Translations under genes and position numbers: made by a program
Assembly (NCBI RefSeq): GCF_002940685.1
Contig: NZ_PNFP01000001.1
Span: 372,001 to 436,000 of the forward strand
Length of the DNA stretch: 64,000 bases
From: Ensifer adhaerens
GTDB taxonomy: Bacteria > Pseudomonadota > Alphaproteobacteria > Rhizobiales > Rhizobiaceae
Direction: 5' to 3'
Shown here: one piece after another, positions 53,032 to 62,529 of the stretch
How positions within the stretch are numbered: the first letter of the stretch is position 1
Layout of the letters: each line of letters starts with the position of its first letter
Notes under the pieces: model-generated
Seen by the model: the letters and a program-made list of their open reading frames with translations, nothing else
Database searches by the model: none
What the model was told of the DNA's origin: nothing

Positions 53032-53058
53032 GACACCCCGGAAATTTAGTGTTTGTTT
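53030..53058 (+). promoter_or_regulatory. Candidate frcB promoter
   Basis: TTGACA at 53030-53035 is a perfect -35 element. With a 17-bp spacer the -10 would be TTGTTT (53053-53058), a weak match. The expected transcript start is near 53065, giving a leader of about 90 nt. Confidence 0.45.
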
Positions 53059-53154
53059 TTGTCTCGGAAGCGCCAATTGCAGCGGAGGAGAATGCTGCGG
53101 CGGCGTGGCCTGGGCCGGTCCGCCGGCACGATTTTCAATCCTTGGGAGGATTTC

Positions 53155-54180
53155 ATGAAGAAGACTGTTCTTTCCGCAGCCTTTGGCGCGCTGTCGCTTG
53201 GCGTCGTCTTCGCCGCGCCGGCGCAGGCCGCCGATGTCGGTGCCTGCCTGATTACCAAGACCGACACCAACCCGTTTTTCGTCAAGATGAAGGAGGGCGC
53301 GACCGCCAAGGCGCAGGAACTCGGCGTGACGCTGAAGGCCTATGCCGGCAAGATCGACGGCGACCATGACAGCCAGGTGGCTGCGGTCGAATCCTGCATT
53401 GCCGATGGTGCCAAGGGCATCCTGATCGCCGCCTCCGACACCAAGGCGATCGTCGATCAGGTCAAGAAGGCGCAGGAAGCCGGTCTGCTCGTGATCGCGC
53501 TCGACACGCCGCTCGATCCGGCAACCGCTGCCGACGCGACCTTTGCCACCGACAACCTGCTTGCTGGCAAGCTGATCGGCCAGTGGGCCGCCGCCACCAT
53601 GGGCGATGGCGCCAAGACCGCCAAGATCGGCTTCCTCGACCTGACGCCGTCGCAGCCAACGGTCGACGTTCTGCGCGACCAGGGCTTCATGATCGGCTTC
53701 GGCATCGATCCGAAGGATCCGGCGAAGATCGGCGACGAGGATGACCCGCGCATCGTCGGCCACGACGTCACCAACGGCAACGAAGAAGGCGGCCGCAAGG
53801 CGATGGAGAACCTTCTGCAGAAGGACCCTGAGATCAACGTCATCCACACGATCAACGAGCCGGCCGCCGTCGGCGCCTATCAGGCGCTGAAAGCCGTCGG
53901 CAAGGAAAAGGACGTGCTGATCGTCTCGGTCGACGGCGGTTGCCCGGGCGTCAAGTCGGTCGCCGAAGGCGTCATCGGCGCGACCTCGCAGCAGTACCCG
54001 CTGATGATGGCGGCTCTCGGCATCGAGGCGATCAAGAAGTTCGCCGACACCGGCGAAAAGCCGAAGCCGACCGAAGGCAAGGACTTCTTCGACACCGGCG
54101 TTTCGCTCGTCACCGACAAGCCGGCCGCCGGCGTTGAATCGATCGACGTCAAGGTCGGCACGGAGAAGTGCTGGGGCTGA
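53155..54180 (+). CDS. frcB: Fructose ABC transporter substrate-binding protein
   Basis: This 341-residue periplasmic protein has a Sec signal (residues 1-24, cleavage near AQA|AD) and a type I sugar-binding fold: [41 protein letters not shown] in two parts, and [13 protein letters not shown]. It matches the FrcB group of CUT2 transporters for fructose; in S. meliloti FrcB also binds ribose and mannose as far as I recall. GGGAGGA precedes the ATG at 53155, and an upstream extension of the frame is not part of the protein. It heads frcBCAK. Confidence 0.9.
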   Translation: MKKTVLSAAFGALSLGVVFAAPAQAADVGACLITKTDTNPFFVKMKEGATAKAQELGVTLKAYAGKIDGDHDSQVAAVESCIADGAKGILIAASDTKAIVDQVKKAQEAGLLVIALDTPLDPATAADATFATDNLLAGKLIGQWAAATMGDGAKTAKIGFLDLTPSQPTVDVLRDQGFMIGFGIDPKDPAKIGDEDDPRIVGHDVTNGNEEGGRKAMENLLQKDPEINVIHTINEPAAVGAYQALKAVGKEKDVLIVSVDGGCPGVKSVAEGVIGATSQQYPLMMAALGIEAIKKFADTGEKPKPTEGKDFFDTGVSLVTDKPAAGVESIDVKVGTEKCWG

Positions 54181-54214
54181 TCGCCGCCACGCTTCGAACG
54201 CATGAGCCAGTCAC

Positions 54215-54240
54215 CGAAGGGCGGCCCCGGCCGCCCTTCG
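54215..54240 (+). other. Intercistronic hairpin between frcB and frcC
   Basis: CGAAGGGCGG (54215-54224) pairs with CCGCCCTTCG (54231-54240) around CCCCGG. It lies 35 bp after the frcB stop. Such hairpins commonly protect the binding-protein mRNA and lower downstream expression. Confidence 0.65.
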
Positions 54241-54377
54241 CGTAAGCGCCGATGTCTTTGACAAGGCGATGAAAACCGCGCAGCTTTTAAAGAGTGCTAT
54301 TGCCCGCGTCTTGGTGGGCGGGCTGTGCACGACGCCATCGCAACCCCTTGGGAGTGGGGTTCACGGGAGGAAGGTCC

Positions 54378-55463
54378 ATGGGCGAGCCCAACACAGCCGC
54401 ACAGCCATCCCAGGAATTCGAAAAAGTCCTGGTCAACAGTTCGACGCAGGTCGCGTCGTTCGATACGCATGACAAGACAGCGGTCCAGAAGATCCAGCAT
54501 TTCCTGCATTCGACCCCGGCGGCCGTGCCGTTCATCGTGCTGGTCGCGGCGATCCTGATCTTCGGCATCGCGATCGGAGGCAAGTTCTTCTCGTCCTATA
54601 CGCTGACGCTCATTCTGCAGCAGATCGCCATCGTCGGTATCCTCGGTGCCGCACAGACGCTGGTGATCCTGACCGCCGGCATCGACCTTTCGATCGGTGT
54701 GATCATGGTGCTTTCGGCCGTCATCATGGGCAATTGCGCCGTGACCTACGGCCTTCCCGCCCCGGTCGCGATCTTCCTCGGCTTCGTCGTCGGCGGTGCC
54801 TGCGGTTTCCTCAACGGTTTCCTCGTGTCCCGGGTCAAGCTGCCGCCGTTCATCGTCACGCTCGGTACCTGGTACGTGATCATGTCGACGAACTTCATCT
54901 ATTCGGCCAATGCGACCATCCGTGAGGCGGACGTCACGGCCGTCACCCAGATGCTCCACGTCTTCGGCGTCAGCTTCAAGGTGGGCTCCGCCGTCTTCAC
55001 GCTCGGCGTGGTGATGATGGTCGTTCTGGTCTTCGGCCTCTGGTATGCGCTCAACCACACTGCCTGGGGACGACATCTCTATGCGGTCGGCGATGACCCT
55101 GAAGCGGCAAAGCTCTCGGGTATCCGCACCAGCCGTGTGCTCTTGAGCGCCTATACGCTCGCTGGCCTGATCGCGGCGCTTGCCGCCTGGGTCTCGATCG
55201 GCCGCAACGGCTCGATCTCGCCGTCTGCCGCCGTCACCGACTACAATCTGCAGGCCATCACCGCAGCTGTCATCGGCGGCATCTCGCTCTTTGGCGGCCG
55301 TGGTTCGATCCTTGGAACGCTGATCGGTGCCATGATCGTCGGCGTCGTTTCCATGGGGCTCAACATGATGGGCGCCGATCCGCAGTGGAAAGTGTTCCTC
55401 ACCGGCGTCTTGATCATCACCGCCGTCGCAATCGACCAATGGATCAGAAAGGTAGCAGGCTGA
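54378..55463 (+). CDS. frcC: Fructose ABC transporter permease
   Basis: This 361-residue inner-membrane protein is a CUT2-type sugar permease with about ten helices. Visible motifs include VGILGAAQTLVILTAGIDLSIG (two adjoining parts), GLWYALNHTAWGRHLYAVGDDPEAAKLSGI (two parts) and AITAAVIGGISLFGGRGSILGTLIGA in two parts. A 50-residue polar N-terminus precedes TM1. ATG at 54378 has GGAGGAAGG upstream. Its stop overlaps the frcA start (TGATG). Confidence 0.92.
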   Translation: MGEPNTAAQPSQEFEKVLVNSSTQVASFDTHDKTAVQKIQHFLHSTPAAVPFIVLVAAILIFGIAIGGKFFSSYTLTLILQQIAIVGILGAAQTLVILTAGIDLSIGVIMVLSAVIMGNCAVTYGLPAPVAIFLGFVVGGACGFLNGFLVSRVKLPPFIVTLGTWYVIMSTNFIYSANATIREADVTAVTQMLHVFGVSFKVGSAVFTLGVVMMVVLVFGLWYALNHTAWGRHLYAVGDDPEAAKLSGIRTSRVLLSAYTLAGLIAALAAWVSIGRNGSISPSAAVTDYNLQAITAAVIGGISLFGGRGSILGTLIGAMIVGVVSMGLNMMGADPQWKVFLTGVLIITAVAIDQWIRKVAG

Positions 55464-56245
55464 TGGCTCAGGAACCCATTCTCACCGCCCGCGGTCTCGT
55501 CAAGCGCTACGGTCGCGTCACCGCCCTCGACCATGCCGACTTCGATCTCTATCCGGGCGAGATCCTCGCCGTCATCGGCGACAACGGCGCCGGCAAATCC
55601 TCGATGATCAAGGCGATCTCCGGCGCCGTCACGCCGGACGAGGGCGAAATCAGGCTGGAGGGGCAGCCAGTCCACTTCCGTTCGCCGATGGACGCACGCT
55701 CCGCCGGCATCGAGACGGTCTACCAGAACCTGGCGCTGTCGCCGGCGCTGTCGATCGCCGACAACATGTTTCTCGGCCGCGAGATCCGCAAACCCGGCCT
55801 CATGGGCAAGCTGTTCCGCACGCTTGATCGCTCGGCGATGGAACAGAAGGCGCGGGCAAAGCTCTCCGAGCTCGGCCTGATGACCATCCAGAACATCAAC
55901 CAGGCGGTGGAAACGCTTTCGGGTGGCCAGCGCCAGGGTGTTGCCGTGGCGCGGGCTGCAGCCTTCGGCTCCAAGGTGGTGATCATGGACGAGCCGACAG
56001 CGGCACTCGGCGTCAAGGAAAGCCGGCGCGTGCTGGAGCTGATCCTCGATGTGCGCTCGCGCGGACTGCCGATCGTCTTGATCTCGCACAACATGCCGCA
56101 TGTGTTCGAGGTGGCCGACCGCATCCACGTTCACCGTCTCGGCAAGCGGCTCTGCGTCATCAATCCGAAGGAGCACACGATGTCGGATGCGGTCGCCTTC
56201 ATGACCGGAGCGAAGGAGCCGCCGCGCGAGGCGCTTGCGGCATGA
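55463..56245 (+). CDS. frcA: Fructose ABC transporter ATPase
   Basis: This 260-residue protein has a single ABC domain: Walker A GDNGAGKSSMIKAISG, Q-loop in ETVYQNLAL, signature LSGGQRQGVAVARA, Walker B VVIMDEPTAALG and H-loop LISHNM. Most CUT2 transporters have a fused double-ABC subunit; this one has a single domain, as known for FrcA. Its start overlaps frcC and its stop overlaps frcK (ATGA). Confidence 0.93.
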   Translation: MAQEPILTARGLVKRYGRVTALDHADFDLYPGEILAVIGDNGAGKSSMIKAISGAVTPDEGEIRLEGQPVHFRSPMDARSAGIETVYQNLALSPALSIADNMFLGREIRKPGLMGKLFRTLDRSAMEQKARAKLSELGLMTIQNINQAVETLSGGQRQGVAVARAAAFGSKVVIMDEPTAALGVKESRRVLELILDVRSRGLPIVLISHNMPHVFEVADRIHVHRLGKRLCVINPKEHTMSDAVAFMTGAKEPPREALAA

Positions 56246-56862
56246 ACGTCGAGCCGATCGTAAGCGAGATCCTGAAACGGGCGGCCGGTGCTGCCCGTTT
56301 CGTCGTCGCCATCGCCGGACCGCCGGGCGCCGGCAAGTCGACGCTGGCCGGGGCGCTGGCCGAAACCCTGGTTGCCGGCGGCGAAAGGGCGGCAGTACTG
56401 CCGATGGACGGCTTCCACATGGACAATGCCGTTCTTGAGCAAAAAGGTCTGCTCCCACGGAAGGGGTCGCCGGAGACCTTCGACGTCAGGGCGTTCCTTT
56501 CGACGGTCGCCGCGGTGCGCGACAATGACGGCGAGGTGCTGGTACCGGTCTTCGACCGCTCGCGCGAGATCGCGATCGCTTCCGCCCGCATCGTCGCGCC
56601 CGAGACGCGCATCATCCTGGTGGAGGGCAACTATCTGCTGCTCGACGAGGCGCCGTGGGACAGGCTCGAAGGCGCTTTCGATCTCTCGATCTTCATCAAT
56701 CCGGGCATCGAGGAATTGGAGCGGCGGCTGCTGCAGCGCTGGTACGATCACGGCTATGACGAGCAGGCGGCGAAGCGCAAGGCATTCGGCAACGACATCC
56801 CGAACGCGCATCGCGTGGTCGAGCATCAGCGGCCCGCAGATCTGGTGCTGACGGATTTCTGA
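56242..56862 (+). CDS. frcK: FrcK, P-loop kinase of the uridine-kinase/phosphoribulokinase class
   Basis: This 206-residue protein has Walker A AGPPGAGKST, a DGFHMDN substrate motif typical of the uridine kinase/PanK/phosphoribulokinase class, and a lid region with RWYDHGYDE. FrcK was named in S. meliloti as a kinase-like product of the fructose operon; its substrate is not established. ATG at 56242 overlaps the frcA stop. True fructose phosphorylation is more probably by frk downstream. Confidence 0.9.
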   Translation: MNVEPIVSEILKRAAGAARFVVAIAGPPGAGKSTLAGALAETLVAGGERAAVLPMDGFHMDNAVLEQKGLLPRKGSPETFDVRAFLSTVAAVRDNDGEVLVPVFDRSREIAIASARIVAPETRIILVEGNYLLLDEAPWDRLEGAFDLSIFINPGIEELERRLLQRWYDHGYDEQAAKRKAFGNDIPNAHRVVEHQRPADLVLTDF

Positions 56863-57061
56863 GCGATGGTCGGATTGCGGATTGTGTTTCCGGGGGCATT
56901 GGTGTTATCGAGACGCGGTTCCACCACATGAGTAACCGCCCGCTACCCGCGCACCCGCCGGCTCGCAAAGCTGCGCGCGCGGATCGGGCGCGAGCACCGG
57001 AGAGGGATACTTTTAGCGGTTATCCGCCCGCATCCCGCTCCGACCTAGGAGAACGCTGACC

Positions 57062-58099
57062 ATGCAAGACCTCGTTATCCGCCGCCCGGATGATTGGCAC
57101 CTTCACCTGCGCGACGGCGACATGCTGAAGGGCGTAATCGCCGACACCAGCCGTCATTTCGCCCGTGCGATCATCATGCCCAACCTGGTGCCGCCCGTCG
57201 TCACGACCGCGGACGCTGCCGCCTATCGCGATCGCATCCTCGCGGCTGTTCCCGCCGGTGATCGGTTCGAGCCGCTGATGACGCTCTATCTCACCGCAGG
57301 TACCAATCCCGACGATGTCGAAGCCGGTCACAGCAGCGGCCTCGTCAAGGCGGTCAAGCTCTACCCGGCGGGCGCGACGACCAACTCGCACAGCGGCGTG
57401 CGCAACATCGACGAGGCGATGCCGGTGCTGGAGCGCATGGCGAAGATCGGCCTGCCGCTCTGCGTGCATGGCGAGGTCACGAGCTCCGATGTCGATATCT
57501 TCGATCGCGAGGCCGTGTTCATCGAGACCGTGCTCGACCCCCTGCGCAAGCGCCTGCCGGAACTGAAGGTGACGATGGAGCACGTCACCACCAAGGACGG
57601 CATCGACTATATCAAGGGTTCCAAGGCGAACCTCGCCGGTTCGATCACCACCCATCACCTGATCATCAACCGCAATGCCATTCTGGTTGGCGGGATCAAG
57701 CCGCATTACTACTGCCTGCCGGTCGCCAAGCGCGAAAGCCACCGCCTGGCGCTGCGCGCGGCCGCCGTCTCCGGCGACAAGCGCTTCTTCCTCGGAACGG
57801 ACTCGGCCCCGCATGTCGACCCGCTGAAGGAATGCGCCTGCGGCTGCGCCGGCATCTACACCTCGATCAACACCATGAGCTGCCTGGCGCATGTGTTCGA
57901 GGAGGAAGGCGCGCTCGACAAGCTCGAAGCCTTCGCTTCGCTGAGCGGTCCCGCCTGGTACGGCCTGCCGGCCAACGCGGACACGATCACGCTCAGGAAG
58001 CAGGCCGAAGCGGTCATCTATCCGAAGAAGATCGAGACCGGCGCCGGTCCGGTCACCGTTTTTGATCCGATGTTCCCGCTGCACTGGGCCGTCGTCTGA
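57062..58099 (+). CDS. pyrC: Dihydroorotase
   Basis: This 345-residue enzyme closes carbamoyl-aspartate to dihydroorotate in pyrimidine synthesis. The metal site is clear: [10 protein letters not shown], the carboxylated Lys in [22 protein letters not shown] and GTDSAPH. Length is typical of the bacterial class II enzyme. It is followed by pyrE 27 bp downstream, and a 199-bp gap separates it from frcK. Confidence 0.96.
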   Translation: MQDLVIRRPDDWHLHLRDGDMLKGVIADTSRHFARAIIMPNLVPPVVTTADAAAYRDRILAAVPAGDRFEPLMTLYLTAGTNPDDVEAGHSSGLVKAVKLYPAGATTNSHSGVRNIDEAMPVLERMAKIGLPLCVHGEVTSSDVDIFDREAVFIETVLDPLRKRLPELKVTMEHVTTKDGIDYIKGSKANLAGSITTHHLIINRNAILVGGIKPHYYCLPVAKRESHRLALRAAAVSGDKRFFLGTDSAPHVDPLKECACGCAGIYTSINTMSCLAHVFEEEGALDKLEAFASLSGPAWYGLPANADTITLRKQAEAVIYPKKIETGAGPVTVFDPMFPLHWAVV

Positions 58100-58126
58100 T
58101 CGCCTGAGAATTTGAAGGAGAGATTG

Positions 58127-58819
58127 ATGTTTTCCAACGCGTTCACCGACAAGGCCGTGATGGCCGAGCTGGTCGCCAAGATGCTCTGGGAGATCAAGGC
58201 CGTGCACTTCAGCGCCGACAAGCCCTACAAGCTGTCGTCCGGCATGGCGAGCCCCGTCTATATCGACTGCCGCAAGCTGATCTCCTATCCGCGCATCCGT
58301 TCGGCGGTCATGGATTTTGCTGCAGCGTCGATCCTGCGCGAAGCCGGCTTCGAGAAGTTCGACGTGGTTGCAGGCGGCGAAACCGCCGGCATTCCCTTCG
58401 CCGCCATGCTTGCCGAACGTCTCGGCCTGCCGATGATCTATGTGCGCAAGGCGCCCAAGGGCCACGGCCGTAACGCCCAGATCGAGGGCCACATGCCGGA
58501 AGGCGCCCGCGTTCTCGTCATCGAGGACCTGACGACGGCTGGCGGTTCGATGTTCAAGTTCATCGATGCCATTCGCGCCGCCGGCGGCATCGTCGATCAC
58601 GGCATTGCGCTCTTCTACTACGACATCTTCCCGGAAGCGGTCGGCGAGATGAAGGGCAAGGGCGTCGACCTGCACTGGATCGCCACCTGGCGCAATGTGC
58701 TTGCGGTCGCCCGTGAGCAGAAGCTCTTCGACGAGAAGACGCTCGGCGAAGTCGAGGCCTTCCTCAACGCGCCGCTCGCCTGGTCGGGCCGCAACGGCGG
58801 CGTGAGCGCCCTTGCATGA
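58127..58819 (+). CDS. pyrE: Orotate phosphoribosyltransferase
   Basis: This 230-residue enzyme makes orotidine 5'-monophosphate from orotate and PRPP. The PRPP-binding motif is [14 protein letters not shown], and the catalytic loop is [24 protein letters not shown] precedes ATG at 58127; an upstream in-frame start adds five residues only. It is probably cotranscribed with pyrC. Confidence 0.96.
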   Translation: MFSNAFTDKAVMAELVAKMLWEIKAVHFSADKPYKLSSGMASPVYIDCRKLISYPRIRSAVMDFAAASILREAGFEKFDVVAGGETAGIPFAAMLAERLGLPMIYVRKAPKGHGRNAQIEGHMPEGARVLVIEDLTTAGGSMFKFIDAIRAAGGIVDHGIALFYYDIFPEAVGEMKGKGVDLHWIATWRNVLAVAREQKLFDEKTLGEVEAFLNAPLAWSGRNGGVSALA

Positions 58820-58829
58820 TCTCTGACGG

Positions 58830-58850
58830 GGCCCCGGTTCGGCCGGGGCC
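58830..58850 (+). terminator. Hairpin after pyrE
   Basis: GGCCCCGG (58830-58837) pairs with CCGGGGCC (58843-58850), a strong GC stem, without a T-tract. It probably ends the pyrCE transcript and separates it from frk. Confidence 0.55.
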
Positions 58851-58872
58851 TCGCAACTTCTGAGCTTTCGTT

Positions 58873-58888
58873 TTTAAATCGATTGAAA
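58873..58888. promoter_or_regulatory. LacI/ROK-type palindrome upstream of frk
   Basis: TTTAAATCGATTGAAA has one mismatched pair as a 16-bp palindrome with core AATCGATT. It lies 23 bp before the frk ATG. An 18-of-20 match occurs at 62501-62520 upstream of pgi. Confidence 0.45.
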
Positions 58889-58910
58889 TTCTATCGAGGA
58901 GGAGAAGCCG

Positions 58911-59837
58911 ATGATCGTATGTTGCGGTGAAGCGTTGATCGACATGTTGCCGCGCGACACGACCGCAGGGGAAAGCGCCTTTGCGCCCTATGCCGGCGGC
59001 GCGATCTTCAACACGGCCATCGCGCTCGGCCGTCTCGGCATCCAGACCGGCTTCTTCACCGGCCTCTCCGACGACATGTTCGGCGATATCCTGCGCGAGA
59101 CGCTGAAGGCGGCGAATGTCGATTTCGGTCCGTGCGCGACCCTCTCGCTGCACACGACGCTCGCCTTCGTCAAGCTTGTCAACGGCCATGCGAGCTACGC
59201 TTTCTTCGACGAAAACACCGCCGGCCGGATGATCACGGCGGAGCATCTGCCGGCGCTTGGCGATTTCTGCGAGGCGCTGCATTTCGGCGCGATCAGCCTG
59301 ATCCCCGAGCCCTGCGGCTCGACCTATGAAGCCTTGATGACGCGCGAACACGAAAAGCGGGTGATCTCCTTCGACCCGAACATCCGCCCCGGCTTCATCA
59401 AGGACAGGGACGCCCATCTCGCCCGCATGAACCGCATGGCGGCGATGTCCGATATCATCAAGTTCTCCGACGAGGACCTCGCTTGGTTCGGCATGGAAGG
59501 GAGCCACGACGCGCTTGCCGCCGAATGGCTGGCGCGCGGACCGAAGCTGGTCCTGATCACCAAGGGCGCCGACGGCGCCGTCGGCTACACAGCACGCCAC
59601 AAGGTCGAGGTCGCCGGCGAAAAGGTCACGGTGGTCGACACGGTCGGCGCCGGCGACACCTTCGATGCCGGCGTGCTGGCGTCGCTGAAGCTTGCCGGTC
59701 TTTTGACCAAGGCAGACCTTGCCGATCTCAGCGAGACGGCGGTTCGCAACGCTCTGGCGCTGGGCGCCAAGGCAGCCGCCGTCACCGTTTCGCGTGCCGG
59801 CGCGAACCCGCCGTGGAAACACGAAATCGGTCTCTGA
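58911..59837 (+). CDS. frk: Fructokinase (PfkB family)
   Basis: This 308-residue sugar kinase phosphorylates fructose to fructose 6-phosphate. PfkB signatures are present: GGAIFNTAIALGRLG (signature 1) and DTVGAGDTFDAGVL (signature 2 with catalytic Asp). GAGGAGGAG lies upstream. It stands directly downstream of the fructose transporter genes and pyrCE and 3 kb from pgi, so fructose uptake, phosphorylation and isomerisation genes are clustered. Confidence 0.92.
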   Translation: MIVCCGEALIDMLPRDTTAGESAFAPYAGGAIFNTAIALGRLGIQTGFFTGLSDDMFGDILRETLKAANVDFGPCATLSLHTTLAFVKLVNGHASYAFFDENTAGRMITAEHLPALGDFCEALHFGAISLIPEPCGSTYEALMTREHEKRVISFDPNIRPGFIKDRDAHLARMNRMAAMSDIIKFSDEDLAWFGMEGSHDALAAEWLARGPKLVLITKGADGAVGYTARHKVEVAGEKVTVVDTVGAGDTFDAGVLASLKLAGLLTKADLADLSETAVRNALALGAKAAAVTVSRAGANPPWKHEIGL

Positions 59838-59845
59838 GCCTTTTC

Positions 59846-60061
59846 CTACTCTTCCGGCTCCGGGCGGTATTCCAGGATATCGCCCGGCTGGCAATCGAGC
59901 GCGGCGCAGATCTTCTCCAGCGTATCGAAGCGCACGCCCTTCACCTTTCCCGATTTCAACAGCGAGATGTTTTGCTCGGTGATGCCCACCTGCTCGGCGA
60001 GGTCGCGTGAGCGGACCTTGCGTTTGGCCAGCATGACATCGAGGTTGACGACGATCGGCAT
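59846..60061 (-). CDS. Small Xre-family transcriptional regulator
   Basis: This 71-residue protein is a single Cro/C1-type helix-turn-helix (RDLAEQVGITEQNISLLKSGKVKGVRFDTLEKICAAL in adjoining parts). It matches the YozG-like regulators that are commonly encoded directly after a DUF2975 gene. It starts 3 bp after that gene and is therefore cotranscribed. It probably represses its own operon at the palindrome at 60649-60667. Confidence 0.87.
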   Translation of the reverse strand: MPIVVNLDVMLAKRKVRSRDLAEQVGITEQNISLLKSGKVKGVRFDTLEKICAALDCQPGDILEYRPEPEE

Positions 60062-60064
60062 GCG

Positions 60065-60619
60065 CTAGACGAAGCCCCTGTTCTCCGCCTCGACCTCCGA
60101 CGCGATGACCATCACGTGGCCAAGACCGACGACGAGGCCGGCCATCAACAGCACGATCATGGTGCCGCCATTGATGTCGAAGACCACCGCATGGCCCGTT
60201 TCGCCCGGATTGTCGTAGGTGACGGCGAGGATGCCGATCCCGTTGCTGACGGTCATGCAGAGCGCGCCGGCGAGGGCGGTCAGCCCCACCCGGCGCAGCA
60301 GAACGCCATTGCGGCCGGAGAGGATCTCGCCACGCTGGAAGCTGTCGAAAAGCTGCCAGGCAAAGGCGAGGCCGGCGATGATGAGCGCATTGTTGATGGC
60401 CGTCAGGAAGATGACCGTGGCGATGGCGCGGTAGGAAAGGGTGATCGCTGCCATGCGGGGGAAGACGACATCGCGAATGCCCTGCTCGAACCCTTGACGG
60501 TCGAAAAGGATCTGCCAGTGCATGTAGACGATGGCGGAACAAAACAGCGCGCCACCCAAGACGATCATGACCTTCATGAAGCGGCTGAGCTTGCGCAGCC
60601 TCCTGGCGGCGTCCGTCAT
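60065..60619 (-). CDS. DUF2975 membrane protein
   Basis: This 184-residue protein has four membrane helices (VMIVLGGALFCSAIVYMH, AIATVIFLTAINNALIIAGL, ALAGALCMTVSNGIGILA and MIVLLMAGLVVGLGHVMVIA), the DUF2975 layout, with a FQRGEILSGRNGVLLRRVG cytoplasmic loop. DUF2975 genes pair with small Xre regulators; the role is unknown. Confidence 0.85.
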   Translation of the reverse strand: MTDAARRLRKLSRFMKVMIVLGGALFCSAIVYMHWQILFDRQGFEQGIRDVVFPRMAAITLSYRAIATVIFLTAINNALIIAGLAFAWQLFDSFQRGEILSGRNGVLLRRVGLTALAGALCMTVSNGIGILAVTYDNPGETGHAVVFDINGGTMIVLLMAGLVVGLGHVMVIASEVEAENRGFV

Positions 60620-60648
60620 AGAGAATCCCCTATCGGTTGACTTGGATT

Positions 60649-60667
60649 TTTATCGTAAAACGATAAA
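60649..60667. promoter_or_regulatory. Palindromic operator upstream of the DUF2975-xre operon
   Basis: TTTATCGT (60649-60656) and ACGATAAA (60660-60667) are perfect inverted arms around AAA, 30 bp before the DUF2975 start. The compact palindrome in an AT-rich promoter region is typical of an Xre-type operator. Confidence 0.6.
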
Positions 60668-60764
60668 TAATTCTCGTCAATCGCGATTCCGGTGCCGGCC
60701 TGCGCTCTGCGGCTGGGGAGAGGGCGAAAGGCGCGATCCGCGCCTTTCGCCTCAGCTGTTTGAT

Positions 60765-62390
<1,626 letters not shown>

Positions 62391-62470
62391 CGCGGGGCTC
62401 CTTGGTCGGACAGGGGTGTCGGACAATCGCCTGCGTAGCTATTCGCTTTAAGTGGACCAAATCAAGACTG

Positions 62471-62495
62471 GAAAACCGCCAAAGCGGCGGTTTTC
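62471..62495 (-). terminator. Terminator hairpin between fadD and pgi
   Basis: GAAAACCGCC (62471-62480) and GGCGGTTTTC (62486-62495) form a perfect 10-bp stem 35 bp after the fadD stop. It probably ends the fadD transcript; only a weak T-rich tail follows. Confidence 0.6.
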
Positions 62496-62500
62496 AGGAT

Positions 62501-62520
62501 TTTTTAAATCGTTTGAATTT
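62501..62520. promoter_or_regulatory. Copy of the frk-type motif in the fadD-pgi gap
   Basis: TTTTTAAATCGTTTGAATTT differs at two of 20 positions from 58871-58890 before frk. It lies about 110 bp upstream of the pgi start, on the fadD side of the hairpin at 62471-62495. A shared regulator is possible. Confidence 0.4.
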
Positions 62521-62529
62521 TGCAGTAGT

